Shown here one piece after another: positions 1 to 9,536 of a DNA stretch of 64,000 nucleotides. How positions within the stretch are numbered: the first letter of the stretch is position 1; each line of letters opens with the position of its first letter. The position numbers were made by a program, and so were the translations under genes. Source of the DNA: Clostridiaceae bacterium (lineage in GTDB: Bacteria > Bacillota > Clostridia > Lachnospirales > Lachnospiraceae). The notes beneath the pieces are model-generated. The model ran no database searches. It was not told the origin of the DNA and worked only from the letters and a program-made list of their open reading frames with translations. The stretch is taken from positions 1 through 64,000 of the forward strand of contig CAJTGI010000011.1 in NCBI GenBank assembly GCA_910575435.1. Direction: 5' to 3'.

Positions 1-309
1 GTTTTTTCATCAGGCGGTACACTCTGCCGACGCTGATGTGGATGCCATAATCACGCTGTAAAAGGTAGGAAATCTTATAGGCACCAAGGCGCTTGTTGTA
101 ATCCGAATAAATGTGGAGGATTAAGGAAGCGATGGATTGATTTTCCTCAGTACGTGGTGCGGGCTTGGAGCGAAAGTGCTGATAATATGTGCTCCGGTTT
201 ACCTGCAGAACCCGGCATAAGGTTTTAATTGGATGCTGAAACCTGAGTTTGTGGACAGCATCTAATCGTTGTTTGAGTGTGGCGTGAATATGGCAATCGC
301 TTTTTTTAA
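1..309 (-). CDS. IS3-family transposase OrfB, N-terminal part (partial)
   Basis: Read leftward in the -1 frame from the A7 slip site, the translation continues as an IS3 OrfB N-terminus, including VNRSTYYQHF and YSDYNKRLGAYKISYLL followed by the HTH_21-like segment GIHISVGRVYRLMKK. The catalytic DDE integrase core lies beyond the window edge. The protein would be made as an OrfAB fusion by programmed -1 frameshifting, as is known for IS3 elements. No internal stop is seen in the visible 100 codons, so the element may be active. Confidence 0.8.
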
Positions 310-549
310 GATGAGGTTTTCCTCTTCCAATTGTGCATTTCGTTTTTGGAGTTCTTTTACTTGTTTGGCAGTAAGGACTTCGCCGTCGGCGATCTCAACG
401 GTGGAGTACTGCTTGATCCATTTGGCGAGAGCAGACTGTGACACGCCATACTCCTTGCAGAGCTGGGATTGTGTTTTGCCGTTTTGGTGGAGAGAGACAA
501 GAGATTTTTTAAAATCTTCATCGTATTTGTGATAATTGTTAGCAGCCAT
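262..549 (-). CDS. IS3-family transposase OrfA (HTH protein)
   Basis: This is the DNA-binding half of an IS3 transposase. The N-terminal part has the HTH_Tnp_1 pattern (KYDEDFKKSLVSLHQ, then YGVSQSALAKWIKQY). A leucine-zipper-like helix rich in Glu and Leu (VKELQKRNAQLEEENLILKK) follows, as expected for OrfA. The start was placed at 549 because GGAGG lies 8 nt upstream; a longer reading frame from 687 would start outside the IS in the interrupted host gene. Near the 3' end the frame crosses a run of seven A residues (301-307 on the plus strand as T7), the usual -1 slip site that joins OrfA to OrfB. The gene looks intact. Confidence 0.9.
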   Translation of the reverse strand: MAANNYHKYDEDFKKSLVSLHQNGKTQSQLCKEYGVSQSALAKWIKQYSTVEIADGEVLTAKQVKELQKRNAQLEEENLILKKAIAIFTPHSNND

Positions 550-628
550 GTGAGTACCTCCTAATTTGGTGTTTAGCTTATTGTAACAGTCTGTGTGGTT
601 TTGTGTCCACTTTTTTAGTATAGCTCCA

Positions 629-3600
629 TTTCTCAATGACAGCGGCAAAGTGCAAATGCCGGAGGAATGGAAAGCCGGGATTGACAAGGAAAGTTTCGGC
701 TTTAACGCCGCACTCCATGAGGACGGGAAGCTGACCGACTACGGCTATATCGCAAGAAGCGGGACGGACTGGAAAGAGGTTTACGCCGGGCAGGAAACGC
801 CGGAGAGATACCGCATAATGAGTTATCCCGAAGCAGGGCGCACCGACCCGACACAGGAGGAAAAGGAAGCCGCCCCGGAAGCAGGCGCAGCCCCGCAGGA
901 CATAGCCGCCGCCAACCCCTCACGCCCCATTGAATTAACGGCGCAGAAGCCCGCCGAGAAGATGAAAGAGATTACGGACAGACTGGAACAGGGCATACAG
1001 GATTTATTCGAGAGCGACCGTTTCAAAGAGTATTTGCAGGTAATGTCAAAGTTCCACAGTTACAGTTTTAACAACACCCTCTTAATCGCCATGCAGAAGC
1101 CGGACGCAACCTTGATAGCAGGCTACAACTCATGGAAAAACTTATTCGGGCGGCAGGTGTCACGGGGCGCAAAGGGTATCAAAGTGATTGCCCCGTCCCC
1201 CTACAAAGTGAAAAAGGAAGTTGACAAAATCGACCCCAAGACCCAAAAGCCCGTGACCGACAAGAACGGGAAAACCGTCAAAGAGGAAACGGAAGTAACC
1301 GTCCCGGCGTTCAAAGTTGTTTCCGTCTTTGACGTGTCCCAGACCGAGGGAAAGGAGCTTCCCTCTATCGGCGTTGACGAGCTGAACGGGGACGTGGAAC
1401 AGTACGCCGATTTCTTCAAAGCAACCGAGCAGGCAAGCCCCGCCCCCGTTGGTTTTGAAAAGATAGAAAGCGGCGCAAAGGGCTACTACTCACAGACCGA
1501 CAAGCGCATTGCCATTAACGAGGGCATGAGCGAGTTGCAGAACCTTAAAACGCTGATACATGAGATTGCACACGCCAAGCTGCACGACATAGACCTTAAC
1601 GCACCCGCAGAGAAGCAGGCAGACCGACCAGACCGCCGCACCCGTGAGGTACAGGCGGAAAGCATTGCCTACGCCGTGTGCCAACACTACGGGCTTGACA
1701 CTTCCGACTACTCCTTTTCTTATGTGGCAACATGGAGCAGCGGGCGGGAATTATCCGAACTGAAAGCGTCCCTTGAAACGATACGCAGCACCGCTTCCGA
1801 GCTGATTAAGGACATAGATAAAAACTTTGCGGAGCTGACAAAGGATAAGGATAAGGAGCAGGCACAGGAAGCGCAGGCAGAAGAACCCACGCCGGAGCAA
1901 CCACAGCCGGAGCAGGACACACCGCAGGAAGAAACAACAGAACCCACGGCAGAGCCGCCGCAGGAGGAAAAGGCAGGCGCAGACAAACCCGCAACCGACA
2001 CCCCGAAAGCGGAAAAGGCAGCCCCGGAAGAACCCGCCAAAACCGAAGCACAGTCGGAGCAGCCGGAAGATACTTTCCCCACGCCAGAACCCAACGCAGA
2101 GCCTATTGTAACAATCCTTTGGAGCGAACACAGCCGCTTCCATGACGGCGAAACCATGAGCCTTTCCGAAGCAAACGCCCTTATCGGAAGCCTTGACGAA
2201 GCCACCGTTTCCGAGGACGGCTACTATAAGACCAAGTTCCGCATTGACTTTGTAATGGACGGACAGCCCGACTATTACGTTGGGCGGCAGGACTTAGGGG
2301 ACGGGGACGGCACACTCATAGACCATATCGAAAGCTACCATGCCTATTATGAGAATAACGAGCAATGGGATAACCACGTTTTGAAATACGGCGGCACGGA
2401 AGCACTGGAAGCAGACAAGGCACAGCGGGAAATGCTCTTGCATGAGTTTGTCCCCTATCTGAAACTGCATAATAATCTCTCCAAAATGGAGCAGACAGCA
2501 GCAAAGGCACTGGAAGAAAACAGCGGCATGACCGCCACCGAAACCGCCTACCACACCGCCATAAAAGAGTATGTTTCCAAATGTCGGGCAATGGTAAACA
2601 GCGGGGATTATGACCTGCCACCCGTCCCGCAGCTTAAAGACTTTGACACGGAGCTTGCAGCCTACAAGGAACACGTCAAGGAGGAAATCGCACAGGAAGC
2701 AGCCGCCGCAGGAATGACCGTAGAGGAATACGCCGCAAACGGCTACGAGCCATACGCCGCAGGGCTGCCCGACCCCTCAATCACTGTCAAAGATATGCAG
2801 GAATACGGCTACTCATGGGACGGTATGCTGCCCCTAAAGGAAGAAGCCGCCCTGCACCTTTACGAAAAAGAGGATATGCAGGTTTTCCTACTCCATGAGG
2901 ACGGAAGCGAAAGCATACCCGGTAATGCGGAGGATATAAAAAACCATGCAGAGAAAGGCGGCATTTTCGGCATACACAAGGAGGACTGGAACGCCCTCAC
3001 AGAATACCGTGCCATGAAAGAGGAACTAGCCGGAAGCGAAGCCGCAAAGGAAGCCCTGCGGGAATACGGCGAAAAGGAGCAGGCAGAAAATACATTCAGT
3101 ATCTATCAGTTAAAAGATGATGTACCCGTAGATTATCATTTCCGTTCTTTAGAGAGATTGCAGGAAAAAGGGCTTGCGGTAGACCCCGCCAACTATGAAA
3201 AGATTTACACCGCACCACTCACACCGGGGACGACCTTAGAGGGGATTTTTGAGAAATTCAACATTGACCGCCCGGAAGATTTCAAGGGACATTCCCTCTC
3301 TGTTTCTGACGTGGTAGTGCTTCATCAGAACGGCAAGGACACCGCCCACTATACGGACAGTATCGGTTTTGTGGATATATCAAAAGATTTCCTGTTAGAG
3401 AACCCATTAAGAGCCGCCGAGCTTTCCACCGAGCAGAACGCAAACATGATTGACGGCGTTATAAACAACACCCCCGCCGCTGACGGACTGGAAGCAGCCA
3501 CCGGGGAGCAGATTTCCCTTGAACAGTACGCCAATACAATACAGCAGGACGAAGCCGCCAAAACCGCCGGACAGGAACAGGACACCGCCCCATTAACAGA

Positions 3601-5371
3601 ATTGCAGCAAAAGGCGGCAGAGATAGCGAAAGGATATGAAAAGCTGTCTATGCAGGGCAGGATTGACATTATCGCACAGTCATTCGGCTGCACGTCCGGC
3701 AAAATCGAAACGTCCCCCTGTACGGGAAAATGGCGGGGTACAAGCGATATTTCTATCAAGTTTGACAATGGTACTTCCCTGTTTATCGGCAACCACAGGA
3801 CACCGCAAGCCAAAGCCGCAAAGGTACAGAATGAATGTGCCAACGGTGCATTGGCACGGTATAACCCGGAGATTATCAAGGCAACGAAAGAAGCCGCCAC
3901 CAGCGCACTTAGGAAGCGGGAAACAAAGGATAATGAAATTGCCGCACAGAAAGGCTTGAAGCCCTACACCCTGCTCAATGTGGAATTGAATGACGGCACG
4001 GACGAGAAAAGCAGCGGGCATATGGGCTGGTATTATGTGACGTTAGCCGTTGGCGGCGAAATCCACTCCCACATAGAAACCGGGCTGAATTATGCCATAG
4101 CAGACGGGAAAGTAAGCGAAATGCCCACAAGGGAAAATTATTTCGTGGCAGGGGCATTGAAAGAAAGTGATGTTGACTATGTTTTCAACAACGTAGGCTT
4201 TTCCTCAACCTCTGACCTGTATTCGCTGCCTGTCCGTGAGGACGTGCGGGAACGTGCGGAAAAGACGCTTGCGGAGCGCAGCGAAGCACAACAGGCAGCC
4301 CCGGAAACCAAGACCATTTATTACACAATCAATGAGGGGGCTGCCCGCCGTGCCAATGACGCAAACAGCTACTACGACTACAAGCCCGGCAGCGCAACCG
4401 CAGAATACAGACAAATGGTAGACAAAGCCGTGGAGATTGCGGAACACCAGAAAAAACGGGTAGACCCCATGTACCATGAAAAGATTGACAGCCTTGTTGA
4501 CACCTACGCCCGGAAACTTGCGGAGAACATGAACAGCAGTTTTTCCATTGAAGCCCGTGTACCCTCTATCCTCATTACGGGCGGTTCTAATTTCCCGGTA
4601 CGCAAAAAAGAAAAGCAGAACGCCGCCCGTGACAGGAACATGGAGGACTGGAACGAGATACAGGGCTTGCTTGACAAGATACGAAGTACAGGCATGGGCG
4701 GTATCAGCGCAGACGACCCGCAGGCAATACAAAAACTGGAAGCCAAACTGGAAAAGCTGCAATCGGCACAGGACACCATGAAAGCGGTCAACGCCTATTA
4801 CCGAAAGCACAAGACCCTTGACGGCTGCCCCAACCTTTCCGCTGAACGTATCGAAAAAATGAAAGCGGAAATGTCGTCACAGTGGCACATACAGGATAAG
4901 CCCTACCCCTCATGGGCTTTATCCAACAACAACGCAGAGATACGCCGGGTAAAGGGGCGCATTGCGGAACTGACAAAGAAACAGGAAACCGCCTACGCCG
5001 GGTGGGAATTTGACGGCGGCACGGTGGAAGCCAACCGGGAAGATAACCGCCTGCAAATCTTCTTTGAGGAAAAGCCGGACGAAAAGACCCGTGAAGCCTT
5101 AAAGGAAAACGGCTTCCGTTGGTCTCCCAAAGCCGGGGCGTGGCAAAGGCAGCTTAACGACAACGCTATTTATGTTGCTGACCGCTTATCCTGCATACGC
5201 CCCTTATCCGGGAAAAGCCCCGTTGAGATACAGAAAGAAGCCCGTGCCGCCGCCAAGACGAAGAAAAAGCCCTATATCCGGGCGCAGCTTGCACAGGACA
5301 AGGAAGCCTTGAAAAACGCCCCGAAAAAGGCAGCGGAGAAAAGCAAAAAGCAGGACTTAGAAAGGAGCTGA
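629..5371 (+). CDS. Large ICE protein: ArdC-like, zincin, LPD and YodL domains (5' end cut by IS3)
   Basis: This is a very large multidomain protein of the kind carried by Tn1549-like ICEs. Numbering from the open frame at 593: residues 120-205 match the ArdC N-terminal single-strand-DNA-binding domain; HEIAH at 323-327 is a zincin metal site with a Glu further on (VQAESIAYAVCQHYG); residues 425-503 are a Pro/Glu/Ala linker; 503-600 resemble LPD25; 833-940 a YodL-type domain (FSIYQLKDD); the C-terminus is of LPD/DUF type (YAGWEFDGG, FRWSPKAGAWQR). ArdC-like proteins protect incoming DNA against restriction; the role of the other domains is unknown. The true N-terminus is missing: the IS3 element lies directly upstream and the first 12 codons of the frame are IS sequence. 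A shortened product could start at an internal ATG such as 655. Likely damaged. Confidence 0.75.
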   Translation, partial: FLNDSGKVQMPEEWKAGIDKESFGFNAALHEDGKLTDYGYIARSGTDWKEVYAGQETPERYRIMSYPEAGRTDPTQEEKEAAPEAGAAPQDIAAANPSRPIELTAQKPAEKMKEITDRLEQGIQDLFESDRFKEYLQVMSKFHSYSFNNTLLIAMQKPDATLIAGYNSWKNLFGRQVSRGAKGIKVIAPSPYKVKKEVDKIDPKTQKPVTDKNGKTVKEETEVTVPAFKVVSVFDVSQTEGKELPSIGVDELNGDVEQYADFFKATEQASPAPVGFEKIESGAKGYYSQTDKRIAINEGMSELQNLKTLIHEIAHAKLHDIDLNAPAEKQADRPDRRTREVQAESIAYAVCQHYGLDTSDYSFSYVATWSSGRELSELKASLETIRSTASELIKDIDKNFAELTKDKDKEQAQEAQAEEPTPEQPQPEQDTPQEETTEPTAEPPQEEKAGADKPATDTPKAEKAAPEEPAKTEAQSEQPEDTFPTPEPNAEPIVTILWSEHSRFHDGETMSLSEANALIGSLDEATVSEDGYYKTKFRIDFVMDGQPDYYVGRQDLGDGDGTLIDHIESYHAYYENNEQWDNHVLKYGGTEALEADKAQREMLLHEFVPYLKLHNNLSKMEQTAAKALEENSGMTATETAYHTAIKEYVSKCRAMVNSGDYDLPPVPQLKDFDTELAAYKEHVKEEIAQEAAAAGMTVEEYAANGYEPYAAGLPDPSITVKDMQEYGYSWDGMLPLKEEAALHLYEKEDMQVFLLHEDGSESIPGNAEDIKNHAEKGGIFGIHKEDWNALTEYRAMKEELAGSEAAKEALREYGEKEQAENTFSIYQLKDDVPVDYHFRSLERLQEKGLAVDPANYEKIYTAPLTPGTTLEGIFEKFNIDRPEDFKGHSLSVSDVVVLHQNGKDTAHYTDSIGFVDISKDFLLENPLRAAELSTEQNANMIDGVINNTPAADGLEAATGEQISLEQYANTIQQDEAAKTAGQEQDTAPLTELQQKAAEIAKGYEKLSMQGRIDIIAQSFGCTSGKIETSPCTGKWRGTSDISIKFDNGTSLFIGNHRTPQAKAAKVQNECANGALARYNPEIIKATKEAATSALRKRETKDNEIAAQKGLKPYTLLNVELNDGTDEKSSGHMGWYYVTLAVGGEIHSHIETGLNYAIADGKVSEMPTRENYFVAGALKESDVDYVFNNVGFSSTSDLYSLPVREDVRERAEKTLAERSEAQQAAPETKTIYYTINEGAARRANDANSYYDYKPGSATAEYRQMVDKAVEIAEHQKKRVDPMYHEKIDSLVDTYARKLAENMNSSFSIEARVPSILITGGSNFPVRKKEKQNAARDRNMEDWNEIQGLLDKIRSTGMGGISADDPQAIQKLEAKLEKLQSAQDTMKAVNAYYRKHKTLDGCPNLSAERIEKMKAEMSSQWHIQDKPYPSWALSNNNAEIRRVKGRIAELTKKQETAYAGWEFDGGTVEANREDNRLQIFFEEKPDEKTREALKENGFRWSPKAGAWQRQLNDNAIYVADRLSCIRPLSGKSPVEIQKEARAAAKTKKKPYIRAQLAQDKEALKNAPKKAAEKSKKQDLERS

Positions 5372-5375
5372 CACC

Positions 5376-6047
5376 ATGCAGAAATTTGAAAACGTGGATA
5401 TATTGAAATCCCTCAAAGCAATCATGCAGACCCACACGGAACATTTTCAGTCTGATTTCGACATAGACATAAAGACCTTAAAGCAGGCGACGAAAAGCCC
5501 GAACCCGGAGGACAAAAGGCAACTCTGGTTGTGCCGCCCCGCCGGGACGTGGTGCCTGCGGGAGCGTGACACGTTCATCAAGGACACACGGGAGCATAAC
5601 ACGTTCTGTTTCTATGCCGAGCAGACAAGGGACAAGATACTTGCCTACGCCGTGGAACTGACGGGCATTGAGAAAGGCAGGATAACGGGCAACCTCTACG
5701 AACTGGACTACCAGAAGCACTATGAACACGTCAAAGACGTTTCCGTAGCCCCCGGAGATACCAAGCTGATATATGAGAACGGGGAACGGACACAGGAAGC
5801 CGGGAAACGCATTACCGGGGACGCTGACCCCGATTTAGGGAAATTCCTTACCTTTGAGGAAACAAACCTTATCTGCTGTTACAGGAAGAAAACAAGGGCT
5901 GATACGGTGGCGGCAATAACCGCCGCCCTGCCCCACATGGAAACGGAGATACGGGAGCTTGCGGAGCGCACAGCGGAAAAGCTGAAGAAGCTGACCGAGG
6001 AAGAATTTGCAGAGCTTGTGTTTCTGCCTGCTGAAGATATAGAGTAA
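5376..6047 (+). CDS. ICE-associated protein of unknown function
   Basis: The 223-residue soluble protein starts 4 nt after the large ArdC/YodL gene, with GGAG 9 nt before the ATG, so the two are co-transcribed. It has no signal peptide or membrane segment. A basic-acidic C-terminal helix (ETEIRELAERTAEKLKKL) is probably a coiled coil. A central stretch (WLCRPAGTWCLRERDTF) is Cys/Trp-rich. I recognise the position and size as typical of Tn1549-like elements but do not know a function. A strong hairpin terminator follows at 6055. Confidence 0.7.
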   Translation: MQKFENVDILKSLKAIMQTHTEHFQSDFDIDIKTLKQATKSPNPEDKRQLWLCRPAGTWCLRERDTFIKDTREHNTFCFYAEQTRDKILAYAVELTGIEKGRITGNLYELDYQKHYEHVKDVSVAPGDTKLIYENGERTQEAGKRITGDADPDLGKFLTFEETNLICCYRKKTRADTVAAITAALPHMETEIRELAERTAEKLKKLTEEEFAELVFLPAEDIE

Positions 6048-6054
6048 TGGAACG

Positions 6055-6096
6055 CCGGGGAATGGCAGCTTATAGAGTGCCATTCCCCGGTATTTT
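6055..6096 (+). terminator. Rho-independent terminator after the ICE accessory operon
   Basis: A perfect 13-bp stem (CCGGGGAATGGCA, 6055-6067, pairing with 6078-6090) is followed by a T-rich run. It closes the rightward operon. A near-copy of this hairpin recurs at 11723-11758 on the other side of the efflux cargo. Confidence 0.85.
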
Positions 6097-6106
6097 ATTT
6101 AATTTA

Positions 6107-6988
6107 TCACATTTGATATGCCATTTCTTTTACTATTGAAATAAAATTACGGGAATTAGGGCTGTTTGATTTTTTCTTATAAAATACCCCATATGATATT
6201 GGTGCTGTTTCCTGCAACGGAATATAGACAATATCAGAACTAAATGAAACATTTTCGGGCAATATCCCCAAACCGTATCCTGCTTTTATTAGAGTAATCA
6301 TTACTTGTAGATTTTCACAGTAGTAAATCATATCGTATGTAAGAGAATGTTCTATGTGATGTTGTATATCTGCCACTTTAGTCGGGATTTCATACGAATT
6401 ACAAATGATATTTTTTTCTGAAACAATATCATTTATACAAATACTTTTTTGTTCTGCAATATCGGAAAACGTCGGGACAGCACAACATATTTTCATTCTT
6501 GCAAGTTCTATATAAGAAAAACCATCACGCATAGGTATATCATCTTTAAAGGCAAAAAGAAACTCAATCTCTCCATGAATAAATAAATTTAAAATAGACC
6601 TATGGGGTATAATCCTTAAAAACGGGTGCAACTCTGGATTACGCTTCCTGCATTTAGAAAGCACTTTTGACAATAATACCATATCTGCTTCACTACTACA
6701 CCCAATAGATAAAATTTGTATATTAGACTGTTCGTGATTTCTAATTTTTGCAGTTGCAAATTGCAACTTAGTATAAATCTCTTTTGCGTCATTCAAGAAA
6801 CCAATTCCCGCAGGTGTTAAGGTAACTGTCCGTGTGGAACGGTGTAATAACTTTGTTCCTAATTCTGTTTCAAGTGAATTTATCTGACGTGAAACAGCCG
6901 ATTGTGTAATATTCAAAATTTCAGCCGCCCTTGCAAAATTAAGGTTTTCGGCTACTTGAATGAAACTTTCTAACTGTTGAGTATTCAT
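6107..6988 (-). CDS. LysR-family transcriptional regulator
   Basis: The 293-residue protein has full LysR-type length. Residues 1-60 form the winged HTH (LESFIQVAENLNFARAAEILNI, then QSAVSRQINSLE), and residues 90-290 form the periplasmic-binding-like effector domain (IGCSSEADMVLLSKVL, GYGLGILPE). It is transcribed divergently from the MarR-MATE operon, the usual arrangement for a LysR regulator controlling its neighbour and itself. The effector is unknown. Codon use is AT-rich compared with the flanking ICE backbone genes, which supports separate acquisition of the cargo. Confidence 0.9.
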   Translation of the reverse strand: MNTQQLESFIQVAENLNFARAAEILNITQSAVSRQINSLETELGTKLLHRSTRTVTLTPAGIGFLNDAKEIYTKLQFATAKIRNHEQSNIQILSIGCSSEADMVLLSKVLSKCRKRNPELHPFLRIIPHRSILNLFIHGEIEFLFAFKDDIPMRDGFSYIELARMKICCAVPTFSDIAEQKSICINDIVSEKNIICNSYEIPTKVADIQHHIEHSLTYDMIYYCENLQVMITLIKAGYGLGILPENVSFSSDIVYIPLQETAPISYGVFYKKKSNSPNSRNFISIVKEMAYQM

Positions 6989-7112
6989 CTCGTTTCTCCT
7001 ATTATTGCGTTTTTGTCATCAATGATACCATTATTTCACTTCTCTTTCAAGCCCTTTTATGTTCTAATATGTTTTGTAAATAACTTTTAGAAAACTAGGA
7101 AAGGGGTGAAAT

Positions 7113-7532
7113 ATGGACGATATTCAATATACAAAATGGATATTAAGATTATCAAATCAAGTTCGCAGGATATTCAACACATATACAAATAATAAAGGAA
7201 CTCAGACCCGTATTCTCTATTTTGTATTGTCAAACTATCCTCAAAAGGATATTTATCAAAAGGATATTGAAGCAGAATTGAATATCCGAAGTTCCAGTAT
7301 TTCAGTGTTTCTAAAAAAATTAGAAGAACAAGAACTGATTATTAAGGAAAAGGTTCCGTTTGACGACCGTTTAAAAAGAATTTGTCCAACATCTACATCT
7401 ATGAAATTAAAAAAAGAAATTGACAAAGATATTCTATCATTAGAAACCAAAATGATTTACGGTATCAGTCAAAAAAACTTAAATATTTTTGTCGAAGTAC
7501 TCAAAAAAATGATTAAAAACTTGGAGGTGTAA
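7113..7532 (+). CDS. MarR-family transcriptional regulator
   Basis: The 139-residue protein carries the MarR winged-helix pattern: QTRILYFVLSNYPQKDIYQKDIEAELNI, with recognition helix RSSSISVFLKKLEEQELI and a wing containing the DDRLKR (family DxRxK/R) motif. It is the first gene of a tight operon with a MATE transporter that begins 2 nt after its stop, so it most likely represses the efflux operon and is released by a transported compound. The start has AAAGGGG upstream. Ligand not predictable. Confidence 0.9.
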   Translation: MDDIQYTKWILRLSNQVRRIFNTYTNNKGTQTRILYFVLSNYPQKDIYQKDIEAELNIRSSSISVFLKKLEEQELIIKEKVPFDDRLKRICPTSTSMKLKKEIDKDILSLETKMIYGISQKNLNIFVEVLKKMIKNLEV

Positions 7533-7533
7533 A

Positions 7534-8895
7534 ATGAATAGCAAAACGAACGTAAAAGCAAACCCTTTGGAAACAGAGAAAATTAGCAAGCTGATTATCT
7601 TGTTTTCCGTCCCAAGCATTATTTCTATGGTAGTCAATGCGCTATATAATATAGTTGACCAAATTTTTATCGGGCAAGGCGTAGGATATTTAGGAAATGG
7701 TGCTACAAATGTTATTATGCCCATGACGGTTATTATAATAGCGCTTTCCCTGCTTGTTGGGGATGGAGCTGCGGCATATTTGAGTTTAAAGCTTGGAGAG
7801 GGAAATGGTAATGCTGCCGCAAAAGGTATAGGAAATGCCCTTTGTGCAACATTAGCAATCGGAGTTGTACTATGTATTCTTTTTAATATTTTTTTAAAGC
7901 CATTATGTATTTTATTTGGGGCAACGGAGGGTATTCTGCCATATGCAATAGATTATGGCAGAATAATTTCTTTCGGTGTGCCATTTGCCGCCATTTCCTC
8001 AAGCATGGCGGGAATTATTCGTGCTGATGGTAATCCAAAATACAGCATGGCAGGTTTATTAATCGGTTGCATTACAAACATTATTCTTGACCCGATTTTT
8101 ATTTTTGTCTTTCATTGGGGTGTGAAAGGTGCTGCATTTGCAACTATCATAGGACAAATTTTTAATACAATTTTGTATATTGCATATATTAAAAAATTCA
8201 AAAGTATTACATTAGATAAAAGCAGCTTTATTTTAAGTGGTAAAGTATTAGCAAAAGTAGGCAGTCTTGGAATATCTAGTTTTATTACTCAAATCGCTAT
8301 TGTATTAACAATGGCAATATCAAACAATATGCTAGTATCATATGGAGCAAAATCAATATATGGCTCCGATATTCCTTTAACAACGATTGGCATAACAATG
8401 AAAGTCAATCAAATTATTATGGCTGTTATAATAGGATTATCCACTGGCGCACAACCAATCTTCGGCTATAATTATGGGTGCGGGCAAAAAGACAGGGTAA
8501 AACAGACATATCGTGTTGTCTTGTCAATCGCTACATTATTTTTAGTTTTAGCTTTTTGCATATTCCAATTCGCCCCTATGAGTATCGTCAAGCTGTTTGG
8601 TTCGGAGTCTGATTTATATAATGATTTCGCTGTAAAATGCTTCAAAATATTTCTTTTGGCGTGCCCTATTAACGGGTTGCAAATGGTAACAGGAATTTTC
8701 TTTCAAGCGATTGGAAAACCAACACAGGCAACAATTTTGTCTTTGTCCCGGCAAATCATTTTTCTTCTTCCTGCAACAATTTTGTTACCAATAACATTAG
8801 GAGTAGAGGGTGTCTTGTGGGCTGGACCAGTTGCAGACGGATTAGCGTTTATTACAACATTAGTTATGTTGAAAATATATTGGAAAAAACTTTAA
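7534..8895 (+). CDS. MATE-family multidrug/Na+ antiporter
   Basis: The 453-residue protein has about 12 hydrophobic segments in two related halves, typical of the MATE/NorM-DinF family. Family features include PSIISMVVNALYNIVDQIFIGQ in the first helix region (positions 26-47) and GLSTGAQPIFGYNYGCGQ after the midpoint. Such proteins export cationic drugs or metabolites in exchange for Na+ or H+. It is translationally coupled to the upstream MarR gene and followed 14 nt later by a cytidylate-kinase-like gene. Substrate unknown. Complete, with no frame disruption. Confidence 0.93.
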   Translation: MNSKTNVKANPLETEKISKLIILFSVPSIISMVVNALYNIVDQIFIGQGVGYLGNGATNVIMPMTVIIIALSLLVGDGAAAYLSLKLGEGNGNAAAKGIGNALCATLAIGVVLCILFNIFLKPLCILFGATEGILPYAIDYGRIISFGVPFAAISSSMAGIIRADGNPKYSMAGLLIGCITNIILDPIFIFVFHWGVKGAAFATIIGQIFNTILYIAYIKKFKSITLDKSSFILSGKVLAKVGSLGISSFITQIAIVLTMAISNNMLVSYGAKSIYGSDIPLTTIGITMKVNQIIMAVIIGLSTGAQPIFGYNYGCGQKDRVKQTYRVVLSIATLFLVLAFCIFQFAPMSIVKLFGSESDLYNDFAVKCFKIFLLACPINGLQMVTGIFFQAIGKPTQATILSLSRQIIFLLPATILLPITLGVEGVLWAGPVADGLAFITTLVMLKIYWKKL

Positions 8896-8909
8896 GATGG
8901 AGGTTTATT

Positions 8910-9518
8910 ATGAAGAAAAAAATTATTACTATAAGCAGAGAGTGCGGAAGCAGTGGACATATTATCGGTCAGAAACTTGCAAAGGAATTTGGTATTCCAA
9001 TTTATGATAAAGAAATAATCAGTATGGTTGCGAAAGAAAAAGGATATACGGAAGAAATTATTGAAAACAAGGGAGAACATATGACAGGAAGTTTATTATT
9101 TAATCTTGTCAATAACTTATCCCATGCTAATTCAATTCTTTCCGGTAACAATATATCGTTGCAAGACGAAATATATTTTTCACAGGTAAAAGTAATACGG
9201 GAACTAGCAGATAAAGAAGCGTGTGTCATTGTTGGTAGATGTGCCGATTATATACTGAAAGAACGCCCTGATTGTATAAATGTATTTATTCATGCAAATT
9301 TAGATTTTAGAATAAAACATTTGACACAGCAAAACAATATTACAGAGGAAGAAGCAAGAAAACATATCATTAGTAAAGATAAAGCACGAGCTTATCATTA
9401 TCAATATTATACTGATAAAAAATGGGGCAATTCTAAAAACTATCACTTATGCCTAGACAGTGGAGTTTTAGGTATAGAAAAATGCGTATCAATCATTGAA
9501 AGTATTTATTTGGGTTAA
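8910..9518 (+). CDS. Cytidylate kinase-like family protein
   Basis: The 202-residue protein belongs to the AAA_26/cytidylate-kinase-like group. It begins KKKIITISRECGSSGHIIG, a P-loop variant, and later has VIVGRCADYIL and an Arg-rich LID-like region (NFRIKHL-type, FRIKHLTQQNN). The start at 8910 is set by GGAGG at 8899-8903; a longer frame from 8817 overlaps the MATE gene. In many Firmicutes such proteins follow a MATE gene, as here. The true substrate of this subfamily is not established, so nucleotide-kinase activity is inference. Confidence 0.85.
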   Translation: MKKKIITISRECGSSGHIIGQKLAKEFGIPIYDKEIISMVAKEKGYTEEIIENKGEHMTGSLLFNLVNNLSHANSILSGNNISLQDEIYFSQVKVIRELADKEACVIVGRCADYILKERPDCINVFIHANLDFRIKHLTQQNNITEEEARKHIISKDKARAYHYQYYTDKKWGNSKNYHLCLDSGVLGIEKCVSIIESIYLG

Positions 9519-9536
9519 TGCTATATAATGATATGG

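Larger units (their letters stand above)
1..628 (-). mobile_element. IS3-family insertion sequence (partial, left part outside window)
   Basis: An orfA and the start of an orfB in the -1 frame are read leftward, the usual IS3 layout. The right terminal region (about 600-628) carries a GTCCACTTTTTT stretch typical of IS3/IS150-type ends, and the sequence switches at about 628 from IS DNA to the coding sequence of a GC-richer ICE gene. The insertion therefore lies inside that gene. The left end and target duplication are outside the window, so the exact boundary is inferred. Confidence 0.85.

Noticed and set aside
1720-2205. 161-codon Ser/Cys/Ala-rich frame opposite the large ICE gene
   Set aside because: Antisense shadow of the Pro/Glu/Ala-rich linker of the ArdC/YodL protein; low-complexity translation and no ribosome site.
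3349-3900. 183-codon antisense frame in the large ICE gene
   Set aside because: No start signal or recognisable domain; explained by the GC pattern of the sense gene.
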